Positions 44,800 through 54,739 of a stretch of 64,000 nt of DNA are shown here, piece by piece (within the stretch, counting starts at the first letter, position 1; every line of letters starts with the position of its first letter). The DNA comes from Ornithobacterium rhinotracheale. GTDB lineage: Bacteria; Bacteroidota; Bacteroidia; Flavobacteriales; Weeksellaceae. A model generated the notes under the pieces. That model saw only the letters and a list, made by a program, of their open reading frames with translations. It was not told the DNA's origin and did no database searches. The DNA is taken from positions 1,275,501-1,339,500 of the forward strand of contig NZ_CP094846.1 in NCBI RefSeq assembly GCF_022832975.1. Direction: 5' to 3'. A program made the translations under genes and the position numbers.

Positions 44800-45581
44800 T
44801 TTTCGGCTTCGCCTTCTTCTGGAATAGGTTTTACCTTGATGTATTTTTCTGATTGCTCGATAGCGTCCATTACTTGGTCTATGATTTTTTGAGTGCTATC
44901 GTTCTCATAATCAATTTCTAAAGGTTTTTTGAAAGTCATGGTTTGCTCCACGCCGCGTTTTTTAATTAAAAGACCTTTTTTGTCAAACGAACGACGGAAT
45001 CCATCAATCACTACAGGAACCACAATCGGTTTATTCTTTTTGATGATGTGCGCTGTCCCTTTTCTGCCAGGGGCAAAGGCCTTGGTGGTACCTTGTGGGA
45101 AGGTAATTACCCAGCCTTGTTGCAAAGCTTTCTCAATATTGTCGATTTCCTTTAAATCAACCTTTCTTTTAATGTCTTTTCCCGCTTCGCGCCATGTTCT
45201 TTTCACGGTTACGGCTCCTGCGAGAGAAAATAATTTAGCCAAAAGTCCTTTATTCATAGTTTCTTTTGCTGCGACATAATACATGTCAATTTTAGGATTG
45301 AGCAAATAAATCGGGTTTTTAATCGAATTTTGGAACCCATTTTTCACACTACTAAAGACATGATACATGGCTGAAACATCAGCAAAATAGGTTTGGTGAT
45401 TCGATACAAAAAGTACATTTTGCTCAGGTAGATTGGCGATATTTTCGGTTCCTTGGATTTTCAACTTGTTGAATCCGTTGTATCTACGATACGAAATTGC
45501 TCCAAAGGTGAAAATGATAAATCGCTTGATGAAATGTGGATACCCAAAGGCATCGAAAAATATATTTTTTTTATGATTCAC
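44796..45581 (-). CDS. Lysophospholipid acyltransferase family protein (PlsC-like)
   Basis: 261 residues. The PlsC fold is shown by VLFVSNHQTYFADVSAM and FPQGTTKAFAPGRKGTAHI (the PEGTR region). The first motif reads H-x5-D rather than the canonical H-x4-D, and the Glu of PEG is Gln. The expected reaction is acylation of lysophosphatidic acid or another lysolipid at the inner membrane. C-terminal tail acidic. Whether this variant is the main PlsC is uncertain. Confidence 0.82.
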   Translation of the reverse strand: MNHKKNIFFDAFGYPHFIKRFIIFTFGAISYRRYNGFNKLKIQGTENIANLPEQNVLFVSNHQTYFADVSAMYHVFSSVKNGFQNSIKNPIYLLNPKIDMYYVAAKETMNKGLLAKLFSLAGAVTVKRTWREAGKDIKRKVDLKEIDNIEKALQQGWVITFPQGTTKAFAPGRKGTAHIIKKNKPIVVPVVIDGFRRSFDKKGLLIKKRGVEQTMTFKKPLEIDYENDSTQKIIDQVMDAIEQSEKYIKVKPIPEEGEAEN

Positions 45582-45599
45582 AATCCTAATTTTTTCAGG

Positions 45600-46244
45600 T
45601 TACAAATTTAATGAATTTCGCAAAAATACAAGGAATTCATTTAGCATCATTGCGGTTGCGCCCCAACAAATCAAATTGTTTGGTAAGGCAAAAGCAGGCA
45701 CTTGGTGTGCAATGTTGTCCACGACCACGGTGTGTTCTATAATGTTGGGCGAGTGAATAAATTCATTTAATTTTAATGGAATTATGGCTTTTACTTCGCG
45801 CTCAGATGGTATGAAATCTGGTCTGCCTTTGTAGATTCCCACAAATGGATGCACGATGAAATTGCTCGGTGGGATGAACAATTGGCTTAATTCTCCTACG
45901 ATTTCAATGCAATTAGGGTCGGCATTGATTTCTTCCAAACTTTCACGCAGAGCTGTAGCTTGTAAATTTTCGTCTATCGCTTCGACGCGGCCGCCAGGGA
46001 ACCCAATTTGATTAGAATGCACGCCAGGATAGGTGTTTCTGTGAATTACGGGAAAATACAATTCGCCATTTTCTTCATACACAATGATGAGCACCGCAGC
46101 AATCCTTGGATTGGCAGGATTATATCTCGCCTTGTCTACCAAGTTTTGGCGATAGGGCGGTGCCATTACTTTTTGGGCTTTCCAGCCAGGTGTTTTTGTG
46201 TTTCTGAATAGACTTTTAATATTAGAGGATGTAAGGTTATTCAT
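45600..46244 (-). CDS. CoA pyrophosphatase-type Nudix hydrolase
   Basis: 214 residues. The Nudix box is GFPGGRVEAIDENLQATALR followed by ESLEEINAD (G-x5-E replaced by an Asp-containing spacing typical of the CoAse group, then R-E-x2-E-E). The N-terminal part with HRNTYPGVHSNQIGFPGG matches NudL/CoAse (UPF0035). It would cleave CoA or its derivatives to 3',5'-ADP and phosphopantetheine. Located 18 bases upstream of the PlsC-like gene on the same strand, so both may be cotranscribed. Confidence 0.87.
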   Translation of the reverse strand: MNNLTSSNIKSLFRNTKTPGWKAQKVMAPPYRQNLVDKARYNPANPRIAAVLIIVYEENGELYFPVIHRNTYPGVHSNQIGFPGGRVEAIDENLQATALRESLEEINADPNCIEIVGELSQLFIPPSNFIVHPFVGIYKGRPDFIPSEREVKAIIPLKLNEFIHSPNIIEHTVVVDNIAHQVPAFALPNNLICWGATAMMLNEFLVFLRNSLNL

Positions 46245-46264
46245 GATTGAAGGTTTATAAAAAA

Positions 46265-46289
46265 GGCTATACTTGCATAAAGTATAGCC
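46265..46289 (-). terminator. Terminator of the S8 peptidase gene
   Basis: 10-bp stem GGCTATACTT / AAGTATAGCC with T7 following on the minus strand. Confidence 0.75.
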
Positions 46290-46322
46290 CTAATTTATGA
46301 ATTTTAATCTTTAAAAACTGAA

Positions 46323-48020
46323 TTATCTTCTTCTTTTTTTAGATTTTCTTTTTTTATTAGCTTTTTTCAATTTTTCAGCTTTGCTTTTCACGGGCTCTGC
46401 AGAAACACTACCTTTAGCATTAGATACTTCTTCCGCTTTTTTAAGTGCTTTCAATGCATCTACCACTACACCGTGGGTAGAAATATCTTTCAAGTTTTCG
46501 TTGTAGTTTCCAGTTTCGATTAAGATATTTCTGATTTCTTGTGCAGTAAGGTTAGGGAAGTAGCTCCAAACCAATGCAGCCACACCAGCTACTACTGGAG
46601 ATGCCATTGATGTTCCTTGCAAGTATTTGTAGCTTGCATCTGGCACAGTAGAGTAGATTTCTACTCCAGGGGCAAAGATGTCTACTTGTTGTTTACCATA
46701 GTTTGAGAAACTAGCTTTGATGCTGTTATTGTTAGGTGTGCTAGCTCCTACAGTAAGCAATGTGTTACTTACAGGATGACCATTTCTAAAGTTGGTAGGA
46801 TAATGAATATCTTTGTCGATGTTCACATCATCATTACCTGCTGCTTTTACTAAAAGAACATTGTGATCTGTAGCATATTTAATTGCATCCCATACTGCTT
46901 GTTTGTTTGGAGAATATGGTTTACCGAAACTCATGTTGATGACTTTTGCACCATTATCTACTGCGTAGCGGATTGCGTTTGCCACATCTTTATCTCTCTC
47001 ATCGCCATCTGGCACAGTGCGCACATTCATGATTTTTACATTTTCAGCGACACCATTCATTCCGATACCGTTGTTTCTCACAGCACCTATGATACCTGCC
47101 ACATGCGTTCCGTGAAGTGCATCTGGACCTTCTACTGTATTGTTTCCGTAGATTCTTTCGTTTACATCATTGTAGTTATCTCCTACGATAGCGCGTGGAT
47201 CATAATCAAGGTTTAAATAATAATCTAATTTCCCTTTATAGTGTTCAGCGTAATCATTACCTTGTTCTTTAATTTCATCGATAATTTTGTTGGGAGTAGA
47301 GCCAAAATATTGTTCGGCTTCTGGTGAATTTACAGCTTCTATTATTTTTTCTTTTAATAGAATAGCACCTTGGCTCTTCGGTTTTAATGCTTTTACTTCC
47401 TCAATGCTGATAACTTTGTCTCCACCATATTCTTTAGCAAAATCTTGGTAGATAGTTAGAATTTGATTGATTTGCTCTTGAATTTTAGCTACATTCATTT
47501 GCGCTTCAGTCAATTCTTCTTTGTATTTTGGAAGAATTTCTTGATACAGGGCGTATTTTTTAGGATACTTTTGCTGGTTAAGTTTGTTTTCGGCTTCGTT
47601 TTTAGAATCAAATAAAGCTTTGTATTCTCTTACCAAACGAGTGATTTCTGTGTTGTCGTGGTCTACATCTCCATTTGGCCCACCGATAAAGTTCCATCCG
47701 TGGATATCGTCGATATATCCATTTCCATCATCGTCCACTCCGTTTCCTGGGATTTCTTTTACATTAGTCCACATGTTTGCTTGTAAATCTGGGTGATCTC
47801 CTTCGATACCACTATCGATTACAGCAACGATTACTGGGCTAGATTTCAATCCTTTAGATTTTGCATAAGCATATGCATCGTCTGTGGCTACTCCATAGAT
47901 TGAATCTTTGGCGTAGTTTACATGAAACCAATTTTGTTTGGCTAATTCTTGAGCTGAAGGTTGTTCTTGTGCAAACACAAAACTAGCTACAAGAGATAAA
48001 CTGAGTACTAATTTTTTCAT
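46323..48020 (-). CDS. Subtilisin-like serine peptidase (S8) with a large insertion
   Basis: 565 residues, signal peptide 1-18 (SFVFAQ). Catalytic triad: Asp69 in AVIDSGIEGDHPDL, His303 in HGTHVAGI, Ser471 in GTSMASPVVAGV, oxyanion Asn396 in KAAGND. Between Asp and His, normally about 30 residues apart, there are 234 residues, of which 125-265 are charged and helical (probable coiled coil). An acidic, calcium-site-like GNGVDDDGNGYIDDIHGWN follows the Asp. The C-terminus is a strongly basic tail (KKANKKRKSKKRRR) with no T9SS sorting domain. It is cotranscribed with the WbqC gene, which ends 1 base upstream. Confidence 0.92.
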   Translation of the reverse strand: MKKLVLSLSLVASFVFAQEQPSAQELAKQNWFHVNYAKDSIYGVATDDAYAYAKSKGLKSSPVIVAVIDSGIEGDHPDLQANMWTNVKEIPGNGVDDDGNGYIDDIHGWNFIGGPNGDVDHDNTEITRLVREYKALFDSKNEAENKLNQQKYPKKYALYQEILPKYKEELTEAQMNVAKIQEQINQILTIYQDFAKEYGGDKVISIEEVKALKPKSQGAILLKEKIIEAVNSPEAEQYFGSTPNKIIDEIKEQGNDYAEHYKGKLDYYLNLDYDPRAIVGDNYNDVNERIYGNNTVEGPDALHGTHVAGIIGAVRNNGIGMNGVAENVKIMNVRTVPDGDERDKDVANAIRYAVDNGAKVINMSFGKPYSPNKQAVWDAIKYATDHNVLLVKAAGNDDVNIDKDIHYPTNFRNGHPVSNTLLTVGASTPNNNSIKASFSNYGKQQVDIFAPGVEIYSTVPDASYKYLQGTSMASPVVAGVAALVWSYFPNLTAQEIRNILIETGNYNENLKDISTHGVVVDALKALKKAEEVSNAKGSVSAEPVKSKAEKLKKANKKRKSKKRRR

Positions 48021-48626
48021 TTATTGTTGTTTTAAATTTTTAATATAAACTATACTTTGGGGTCCTTCATTAAACAATAGATCCACTACGCTTAAATCTG
48101 GAATAAATTGTAATTTTTCGCTAAAAACTTGCGTATATTCTGGCAAATCTTCTACAGGATTTTTGGCATTATAAGTTTGTCTAAAATCTGTAGCGGGCGA
48201 TTCAATATACGATTCAGAAAGCGAAAATTTATTTTCAACTTGAAGCAAATTCAAAAGTTGTTCCAAAATTTCCAAATTCAAGTCTAAAAGGAATTTATGT
48301 TTTTTCTCAAACACGGGCATCAAATCGTCTTCGTAGTATTCAAAATAGGGAGAACGGCGATAGGCTGCCTCAAAGGAGCGCAAATGTTCCTTTTGCCAAT
48401 CTTGGGCATAGCTTATTTGCAAATCCTTCATGGCGCGCTTTCCTGTGTGGGCAATGGGCACTACGAGTTTTTGCAAGCCGTTTGGGCTCAGGATATGACA
48501 ACGATTTCTGTAAGTTTGTTTTTGGTAATTTTCGTACACATCAATGCACGGATTTTCTTGCGATAAAAAATCTGCAAAAAACCGAATTGGTGGAAAATAT
48601 TGTGATGAAAATGCGTTCAATTCCAT
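48021..48626 (-). CDS. WbqC family protein
   Basis: 201 residues from the ATG at 48626. The frame extends to 48650, but the promoter element at 48638-48645 would then lie inside the gene. WbqC pattern: SSQYFPPIRFFADFL, YQKQTYRNRCHILSPNGLQ, FEAAYRRSPYFEYYEDDL. Members occur in O-antigen or glycan clusters in some bacteria; biochemical role uncertain. Directly upstream of the S8 peptidase gene. Confidence 0.87.
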   Translation of the reverse strand: MELNAFSSQYFPPIRFFADFLSQENPCIDVYENYQKQTYRNRCHILSPNGLQKLVVPIAHTGKRAMKDLQISYAQDWQKEHLRSFEAAYRRSPYFEYYEDDLMPVFEKKHKFLLDLNLEILEQLLNLLQVENKFSLSESYIESPATDFRQTYNAKNPVEDLPEYTQVFSEKLQFIPDLSVVDLLFNEGPQSIVYIKNLKQQ

Positions 48627-48637
48627 ATGATTTGCTA

Positions 48638-48645
48638 CAAAAATA
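48638..48645 (-). promoter_or_regulatory. -7 promoter element for the WbqC-S8 operon
   Basis: TATTTTTG on the minus strand, 12 bases before the chosen ATG at 48626. Confidence 0.45.
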
Positions 48646-48736
48646 AACATTTTTCTGGATAAAGGATTAAATAATTTCTGAATATAAATTATCTAATTAG
48701 CTATGTTTTCAAAACTTAGAAAAAAAAGCAAATTTT

Positions 48737-49861
48737 TTATTTTTCTTTCTCCTCTTTTGATTTTTCGTTGAGATGGATGTTCCAAACTTTTACTTCATCT
48801 TTTTCGGTAATGCCTTTGAGAATTTCGATGTTTTCGCCATCACTCACGCCTAAACGAATGGGTTTTTTGATCCATTCTTCGCCGTTTTTCACTTCTACAA
48901 AGGCAGTGCCGTCGCCTTCATACTGAATGTCTGATTCAGCTAAAACCAATACATTTTTCTTGTTCTCGGTTGTGATTTCGGCGTTGGCACTGTAGCCTGC
49001 ACGGATGAAATCGTTTTGATTTAAATTCACGCTGGCTTTGATTTCAAATTCTACAATCCCATTGTTTCTGATTCCCGATGGTGCGATAAAATCAAGGGTT
49101 CCCGTAAAAGTTTCGTTGGGCAAAGCACCGATTTTGATTTCAAGTGGCATGCCTATCTTTAGTTTTCCTACTTCGGCTTCGTCTACACGACCTTCAAAAA
49201 TCATGTCTTTGATATTGGCAATGGTGGCAATGGTTGTCCCTGTGCTAAAGTTGCTGATTTCTTGCACATTGTCTCCAATTTCTACGGGAATGTCCAAAAT
49301 CATTCCGTTGATAGTGGAGCGAATTTGCGTAGTAGAATATTGCTCAAGCCCAGGTGCCACGCCTGTTTTGGCGGTGTGGTAATTGTTTTCGGCATTTTTT
49401 AAACTTTGTTTGGCTGAATTATAAGCTGCAAGGGCTGTTTCATATTCGGCTTTGGAAATCACACCCTGCGAGTAGAGCAATTTTTGGCGATTGTAGTGTC
49501 GCGTTTGGTTGGCAAGTTCCGTTTTTGTGGAATTGATTTGCATCTGTGCTGAATTTAGGCTATTGACATTGGGGATTACCTTTATTGTGGCAAGCAGTTG
49601 TCCATTGGTAACCTCCATACCCTCTCTCACCTTGATGGATTGAATTACCCCCGTGATGTTAGGTTTAATTTCGATTTTTTCGCGTGGTTTTACTTCGCCT
49701 GTAGCGACTGCCGTTTTCTTAATGTCTGTTCTAAAAGCATGTGTGGTCTCGTACACCACATTTTCGGCAGTACTTTTTTGGTAGTTATAGGAAAAAGCCC
49801 ATATTCCTAGGCATAAAACTAATAAAACAAGGACTGCTATAATGATTTTTTTAGCTTTCAT
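48737..49861 (-). CDS. Periplasmic adaptor subunit of a MacAB-type efflux system
   Basis: 374 residues with one N-terminal membrane anchor (about 5-27). Membrane-fusion protein layout: lipoyl-like halves (EIKPNITGVIQSIKVREGMEV and STINGMILDIPVEIGDNVQ), a helical hairpin (about 105-165) and a beta-barrel plus proximal domain. It should bridge the ABC permeases encoded at 53.5-56 kb to an outer-membrane channel. In related genomes this gene follows the permeases directly; here about 3.6 kb of other genes lies between them. Confidence 0.9.
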   Translation of the reverse strand: MKAKKIIIAVLVLLVLCLGIWAFSYNYQKSTAENVVYETTHAFRTDIKKTAVATGEVKPREKIEIKPNITGVIQSIKVREGMEVTNGQLLATIKVIPNVNSLNSAQMQINSTKTELANQTRHYNRQKLLYSQGVISKAEYETALAAYNSAKQSLKNAENNYHTAKTGVAPGLEQYSTTQIRSTINGMILDIPVEIGDNVQEISNFSTGTTIATIANIKDMIFEGRVDEAEVGKLKIGMPLEIKIGALPNETFTGTLDFIAPSGIRNNGIVEFEIKASVNLNQNDFIRAGYSANAEITTENKKNVLVLAESDIQYEGDGTAFVEVKNGEEWIKKPIRLGVSDGENIEILKGITEKDEVKVWNIHLNEKSKEEKEK

Positions 49862-49907
49862 GTGTTAGATAATTAAGGTTTGGCTAAAATATGGATTTTA
49901 TTTGAAA

Positions 49908-49955
49908 TAAGCGCGTCTAGAAACGAAAAAAATAGTCGTTTTCTAAACGCGCTTA
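49908..49955 (-). terminator. Hairpin terminator behind the 49977 gene
   Basis: Long imperfect inverted repeat (TAAGCGCGT-TAGAAACGA and its complement, ~18 bp). T-tract on the minus strand is weak. It separates the inserted gene from the adaptor gene. Confidence 0.55.
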
Positions 49956-49976
49956 GATTTAAAATTGTGAAAGGTT

Positions 49977-50636
49977 TTAGCTTCTTACGAATTTGCCAAC
50001 GCTCTCTAGTAGCTGTGGGCGATCTTCTAAAGCGATTCTGGATACGGCGTAGAAATCTCGCACCCAATCGGAAAGCTCGGTAAAGGCTTTGTTTTTCTGT
50101 TGGGTAGCGTTTTGGTTTTCGCCTTTTTCTTTTTCGTATTTGGCGCGTAGGCTTTCCACTTTTTGGATTTGTGCCACTTGGGCTTCTACTACGCTTTGAT
50201 TGATTTTAAATTTTTCTAACAAAGGTTTGGCTTCGCTATGGCTTTGGGCTTGCTCATAAAAGGTTTTGATTTCCTCCAATGCCTTGAGATAGGCGGCAGA
50301 TAGTGTGCCATCGATAGCGAGGCTTTTCCAGAGTTCTGTTCTTTTCATCAAAGCCACTTTGGCTATTTTTCTGTGTTTGCCGTAGGCTTTTTTTAGGGTG
50401 TCAAAGGCGTCAGCAAATTGGGCATAGGCTTCTTTTTCTTCGGCGGTTTCTTGCTTGTTTTGGTTATAGAGCTGTTGTGTTTTGTCGAATAGCGCTTTGC
50501 CTTCCTTTATTTTAGTATCGTCATAGCCATATTCTGCCATTTCGGTTTTTAAGTCTTGCACCTCATCTAGATTGGTGAATAGTAATCTGTAATTTTCGAG
50601 GTACTGGAGTTCGGAAATGCTTTTTGTTCTGCTCAT
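49977..50636 (-). CDS. Helical protein of unknown function
   Basis: 219 residues, no signal peptide, almost entirely helical by composition (Lys, Glu, Ala, Gln) with likely coiled coils around 60-100 and 150-190. Segments such as FADAFDTLKKAYGKHRKIAK and VRDFYAVSRIALEDRPQLLE are distinctive but I cannot assign a family. It lies inside the segment that splits the efflux operon and is followed by its own terminator. It may be structural or a phage-derived or repeat-associated protein; function unknown. Confidence 0.65.
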   Translation of the reverse strand: MSRTKSISELQYLENYRLLFTNLDEVQDLKTEMAEYGYDDTKIKEGKALFDKTQQLYNQNKQETAEEKEAYAQFADAFDTLKKAYGKHRKIAKVALMKRTELWKSLAIDGTLSAAYLKALEEIKTFYEQAQSHSEAKPLLEKFKINQSVVEAQVAQIQKVESLRAKYEKEKGENQNATQQKNKAFTELSDWVRDFYAVSRIALEDRPQLLESVGKFVRS

Positions 50637-50699
50637 AGTTTTAATATTTTGGGTTATTGATATTAAGTTTTTTGAATTATTTTTAATTTTATGAATAAA

Positions 50700-50830
50700 A
50701 ACTGTTCATTCTTCTATCGCCGTGAGTTGTTTTCTTATTTTTATTCAATAATTTGTGTCGCCCATTGCCATTCTTCTGTCGCCGTGAGCCGTTTTTCTAT
50801 CGCCGGCACCTGTTTGTGTGTCGCGCTTAG
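50700..50830. repeat. Local GGCGAYAGAA-type short repeats
   Basis: On the minus strand CACGGCGAYAGAAGAATG occurs at about 50773-50790 and again at 50710-50727, with degenerate partners (GGCGATAGAAAAACG, GGGCGACACA) between. GC-rich compared with the flanks. No gene is convincing here; the ORF across it reads as low-complexity GDRR-type peptide. Confidence 0.5.
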
Positions 50831-50909
50831 TGGTTTTTGCTTGGATGTGGGATAAAGTTATTGATTTTTTATAAAACTTCCCAATCTTCGTAGCCTTTTT
50901 TCCCACCTT

Positions 50910-50978
50910 GTCATGCTGAACATGTTTCAGTATCGCATGTGTTTTGCTGGTGAGACCCTGAAACAAGCTCAGGGTGAC
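50910..50978. repeat. Imperfect palindromic element (dispersed-repeat type)
   Basis: Left arm 50910-50930 and right arm 50958-50978 are about 80% complementary (GTCATGCTGAACATG... and ...CAAGCTCAGGGTGAC). Elements with this text occur in many copies in Flavobacteriia and other genomes as hairpin repeats (from memory). Sits 10 bases past the methyltransferase stop and may also act as a transcript end. Confidence 0.6.
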
Positions 50979-50987
50979 AAAATTACG

Positions 50988-52160
<1,173 letters not shown>

Positions 52161-52192
52161 TGTTTTATTTCTCGTGCAGATTGATTTTTTGT

Positions 52193-53293
52193 TTATTTTC
52201 CAGATTTTCTTCTATTATCTTCTTTGCAAAGCATTTGGCAGTTTTGGGGGTTAGTTTTTCCTCCTTCGTGCCATGGGGTGATATGGTCTGCTTCCATTTC
52301 TTCTATTTCAAAATGTTGCTCACACATGGGGCAAATGCCCTCTTGTCGCTCGTAGGCTTCTCTTTTCATTTGCGGTGTAAAGGCTCTAATGTTAAGGTGT
52401 TTTTCTTTGCCAGTTAATACATAATAATAAATTCCTTTTTTGGCGGTTACATCATCATCCAGCATTAGTTTTTTTATTTGTTCCTCTAATTCCGTAGGGC
52501 TTAATTTTGCGTCCTTATATTCATTGTAAAGCTCTCCCCATTCAATGCCTTTCATCTCCTTTCTGTATTCTGGGAATGTAGCTCCTACCCAACTGATAAC
52601 ACTTTGAAAATAATTCCACAAATTAATTGCTGTTGGGTCATTTTGATGTTTACTCATGTGAATTTCTATATTACCATTTGAAATCCATTTTATTGCTGTT
52701 TCTAAAAACTTTTGTCTATTTACGGCTCCAGTTAAATAATTATGTCCAATTTGGTAAGCAGGACATGAAGTCCGGCTAAAATATCTTTTAGCGTCAGCTA
52801 GCCAAGAACCCGTATATACTGCATTTCTTAGCTCTTGTTCTTCTAGTTTTTCTCCAGCGATATTAATGGTTTTAAACCATTCAAGTTTTTCGCTGTCTGT
52901 CCCTTCACATACATAGACCATAAGTTTATAGTCTAAAAATCTATTTTTTTCATCTTCTTGAAGGTTGTGGAAATATCTCATTTGAGGAATATCTCCAAAT
53001 ATACATGAAAAATCTCCTGCTACGAATTGACAAATGGAAATGGTGCGCTGTTGCCCATCTATTACTTCAAATGTTCCATCATCTCTTACTGCCCAATACA
53101 TTACATTAAGTGGAAACCCCCTCTCTATCGTATCAATAACGGCGTTTCGTTGTTTCTCATTATAAACGAATTCTCTCTGATAAGGTGGGCGAATATCTAG
53201 CTTTCCAGAGTAGCCAACGACACCATTCTCTTGGTGATCTTGATAGCCTTCAATAAGCTCTCGAATAGTGATTTCTTTAAGTTTAATATTCAT
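52193..53293 (-). CDS. DUF262 and HNH endonuclease domain protein (candidate restriction nuclease)
   Basis: 366 residues. The N-terminal DUF262 (ParB/Srx-like nucleotide-binding) domain has IRPPYQREFVYN and the core DGQQR at 79-83. The C-terminal HNH nuclease has CPMC at 321-324, DHITPWHEGG (Asp336, His337, His342), and a second cysteine pair around 352-356, a zinc-ribbon HNH. The same domain pair builds GmrSD-type and BREX-associated restriction enzymes. Position 32 bases upstream of the adenine methyltransferase suggests a restriction-modification pair, with this as the cutting subunit. The restriction role is inferred. Confidence 0.85.
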   Translation of the reverse strand: MNIKLKEITIRELIEGYQDHQENGVVGYSGKLDIRPPYQREFVYNEKQRNAVIDTIERGFPLNVMYWAVRDDGTFEVIDGQQRTISICQFVAGDFSCIFGDIPQMRYFHNLQEDEKNRFLDYKLMVYVCEGTDSEKLEWFKTINIAGEKLEEQELRNAVYTGSWLADAKRYFSRTSCPAYQIGHNYLTGAVNRQKFLETAIKWISNGNIEIHMSKHQNDPTAINLWNYFQSVISWVGATFPEYRKEMKGIEWGELYNEYKDAKLSPTELEEQIKKLMLDDDVTAKKGIYYYVLTGKEKHLNIRAFTPQMKREAYERQEGICPMCEQHFEIEEMEADHITPWHEGGKTNPQNCQMLCKEDNRRKSGK

Positions 53294-53374
53294 AGTTTTA
53301 TTAATGCTAAAATGATACCTTTAATTTGGGCTTAAAGTTAATGATTTTTTATTATTTTCTAATTTTAAAAATTA

Positions 53375-53480
53375 AGTTGCGTGAGGGATAGAGCCGATAT
53401 CCTTTTTGCGAGGCTTTGTGCCGAGCAAAAGATAAAGGCGAAAGCCCGACCCGTAGGGGCACGCCCAAAAAATATGAATT
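53375..53480. repeat. Possible dispersed repeat at the right edge of the island
   Basis: GC-rich ~100 bases (GCGTGAGGGATAGAGCC... GACCCGTAGGGGCACGCC) unlike the AT-rich spacers around it. The style matches a repeat seen in several Flavobacteriia (memory only). Lies between the nuclease gene and the permease gene. Confidence 0.4.
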
Positions 53481-53490
53481 TGGTATATTT

Positions 53491-54738
53491 CTACTCCTCT
53501 CGCAAGGCATCAATGGGTTTTATGGCAACGGCACGCAGGGCTGGAATAAGCCCCGCTAAAAGCGACATAACTAAGACCAATACAAATGCTCCGAGCAATA
53601 TTTTGATGTCGATAGAGCTATTTACAAACGGGATATCGTTGTCTTCGGAGTTGGCGACATAGGTGTTTATGCTCGCTAAAAATGCGGTGCCTGCGATGAT
53701 GCCTATAAGCCCCGAGAAAAAGGTGATGACGCTACTTTCGATCAAAATCTGACTCACGATTTGGGAGGGCGGTGCGCCCAAGGCTCGGCGGATTCCGAAT
53801 TCTTGTGTGCGCTCCTTGACGGTGATGAGCAAAATCGAGCTCACGGCCAAAACGCCCGCCAAAAGTGTGAAAAAGCCCACGACGACGGTGAGAAATTCCA
53901 AACCTTGCATAAATCTGAACATTTTACCAAACATTTCGCCCAGATTGAATGAGCCAAGTGCCTGTGTATCGTTGGGCGCGATGTGGTGGCGTGTTTTTAG
54001 AAAATCCTTGATTTGTGTTTCTGCTTTTTTGATGTCGGCGTAGTCGTCGATATTGATCACGATTAAGCCCACATTGTTTCCTTGGTTAAAGATTTGATTG
54101 AAGGTGGCAAATGGAATGGTAACGGTGCTCCCGCTATCTATCCCGCCTTTGGAGTCGCCAGAATATACGCCCACAACTTTGAAACTTACCCCGTTGATTT
54201 GAAGGGTGGTGCCCAGCGGATTGCTTCCTTTGTCATAAAGTTCGTCGATCAAGCGGTCGCTTATCACGGCAACTTTGGCATTATTTTCAATATCTTTTTG
54301 GGTGATGTATCTGCCCTTTAAAATCTTTTTGACAAAGATTTTGTTTTGCTCTGGGAAATCTCCAAAAATGCTATAATTCCCATTTTTGGCTTGGTGCACC
54401 ACGCTTGCGTTGTTTCGCTGGCGAGGTGTGATGATTTTAATTTCCTTAAACTTCTTTTTTAAAGCCTCGATGTCGCTCAGCTGAAAACGGAATGTTCTTC
54501 CACGCCCAAATCCGTCGTAGGGAACGCTCGTTTGCTGTGTCCAGATAAAAAGGCTATTGGTGCTTGTGCCTTTCAACTCCTTGTCAAAACCATTGCTTAA
54601 GCCATTGACCACACCAAGCAAAAACACAAAAAGCAACATGCCCCAAGCTACGCCCACCATGGTGAGCAGCGTGCGTGTCTTGTTTTTTTCTAAAGCGTGG
54701 TAAATTTCGCTCCAAGTATCTCGTTCAAATATCAACAT
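53491..54738 (-). CDS. ABC transporter permease, MacB-like (second permease)
   Basis: 415 residues. Cytoplasmic N-terminus, first helix (about 20-45), a large periplasmic MacB_PCD domain (50-280) and three C-terminal helices with FtsX domain (TVKERTQEFGIRRALGAPPSQI, SLLAGLIPALRAVAIKPIDALR). It lies 1 base after the neighbouring permease gene at 54740. It pairs with that permease and the ATPase at 55966 for mechanotransmission-type efflux. Confidence 0.93.
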   Translation of the reverse strand: MLIFERDTWSEIYHALEKNKTRTLLTMVGVAWGMLLFVFLLGVVNGLSNGFDKELKGTSTNSLFIWTQQTSVPYDGFGRGRTFRFQLSDIEALKKKFKEIKIITPRQRNNASVVHQAKNGNYSIFGDFPEQNKIFVKKILKGRYITQKDIENNAKVAVISDRLIDELYDKGSNPLGTTLQINGVSFKVVGVYSGDSKGGIDSGSTVTIPFATFNQIFNQGNNVGLIVINIDDYADIKKAETQIKDFLKTRHHIAPNDTQALGSFNLGEMFGKMFRFMQGLEFLTVVVGFFTLLAGVLAVSSILLITVKERTQEFGIRRALGAPPSQIVSQILIESSVITFFSGLIGIIAGTAFLASINTYVANSEDNDIPFVNSSIDIKILLGAFVLVLVMSLLAGLIPALRAVAIKPIDALREE

Positions 54739-54739
54739 T

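Noticed and set aside
50745-50966. 73-codon ORF across the repeat region
   Set aside because: Made of repeat sequence (GDRK/GDRR units and the palindromic element); no credible start or domain.
53381-53662. 93-codon plus-strand ORF
   Set aside because: Half lies in a repeat-like block and half is antisense to the permease gene.
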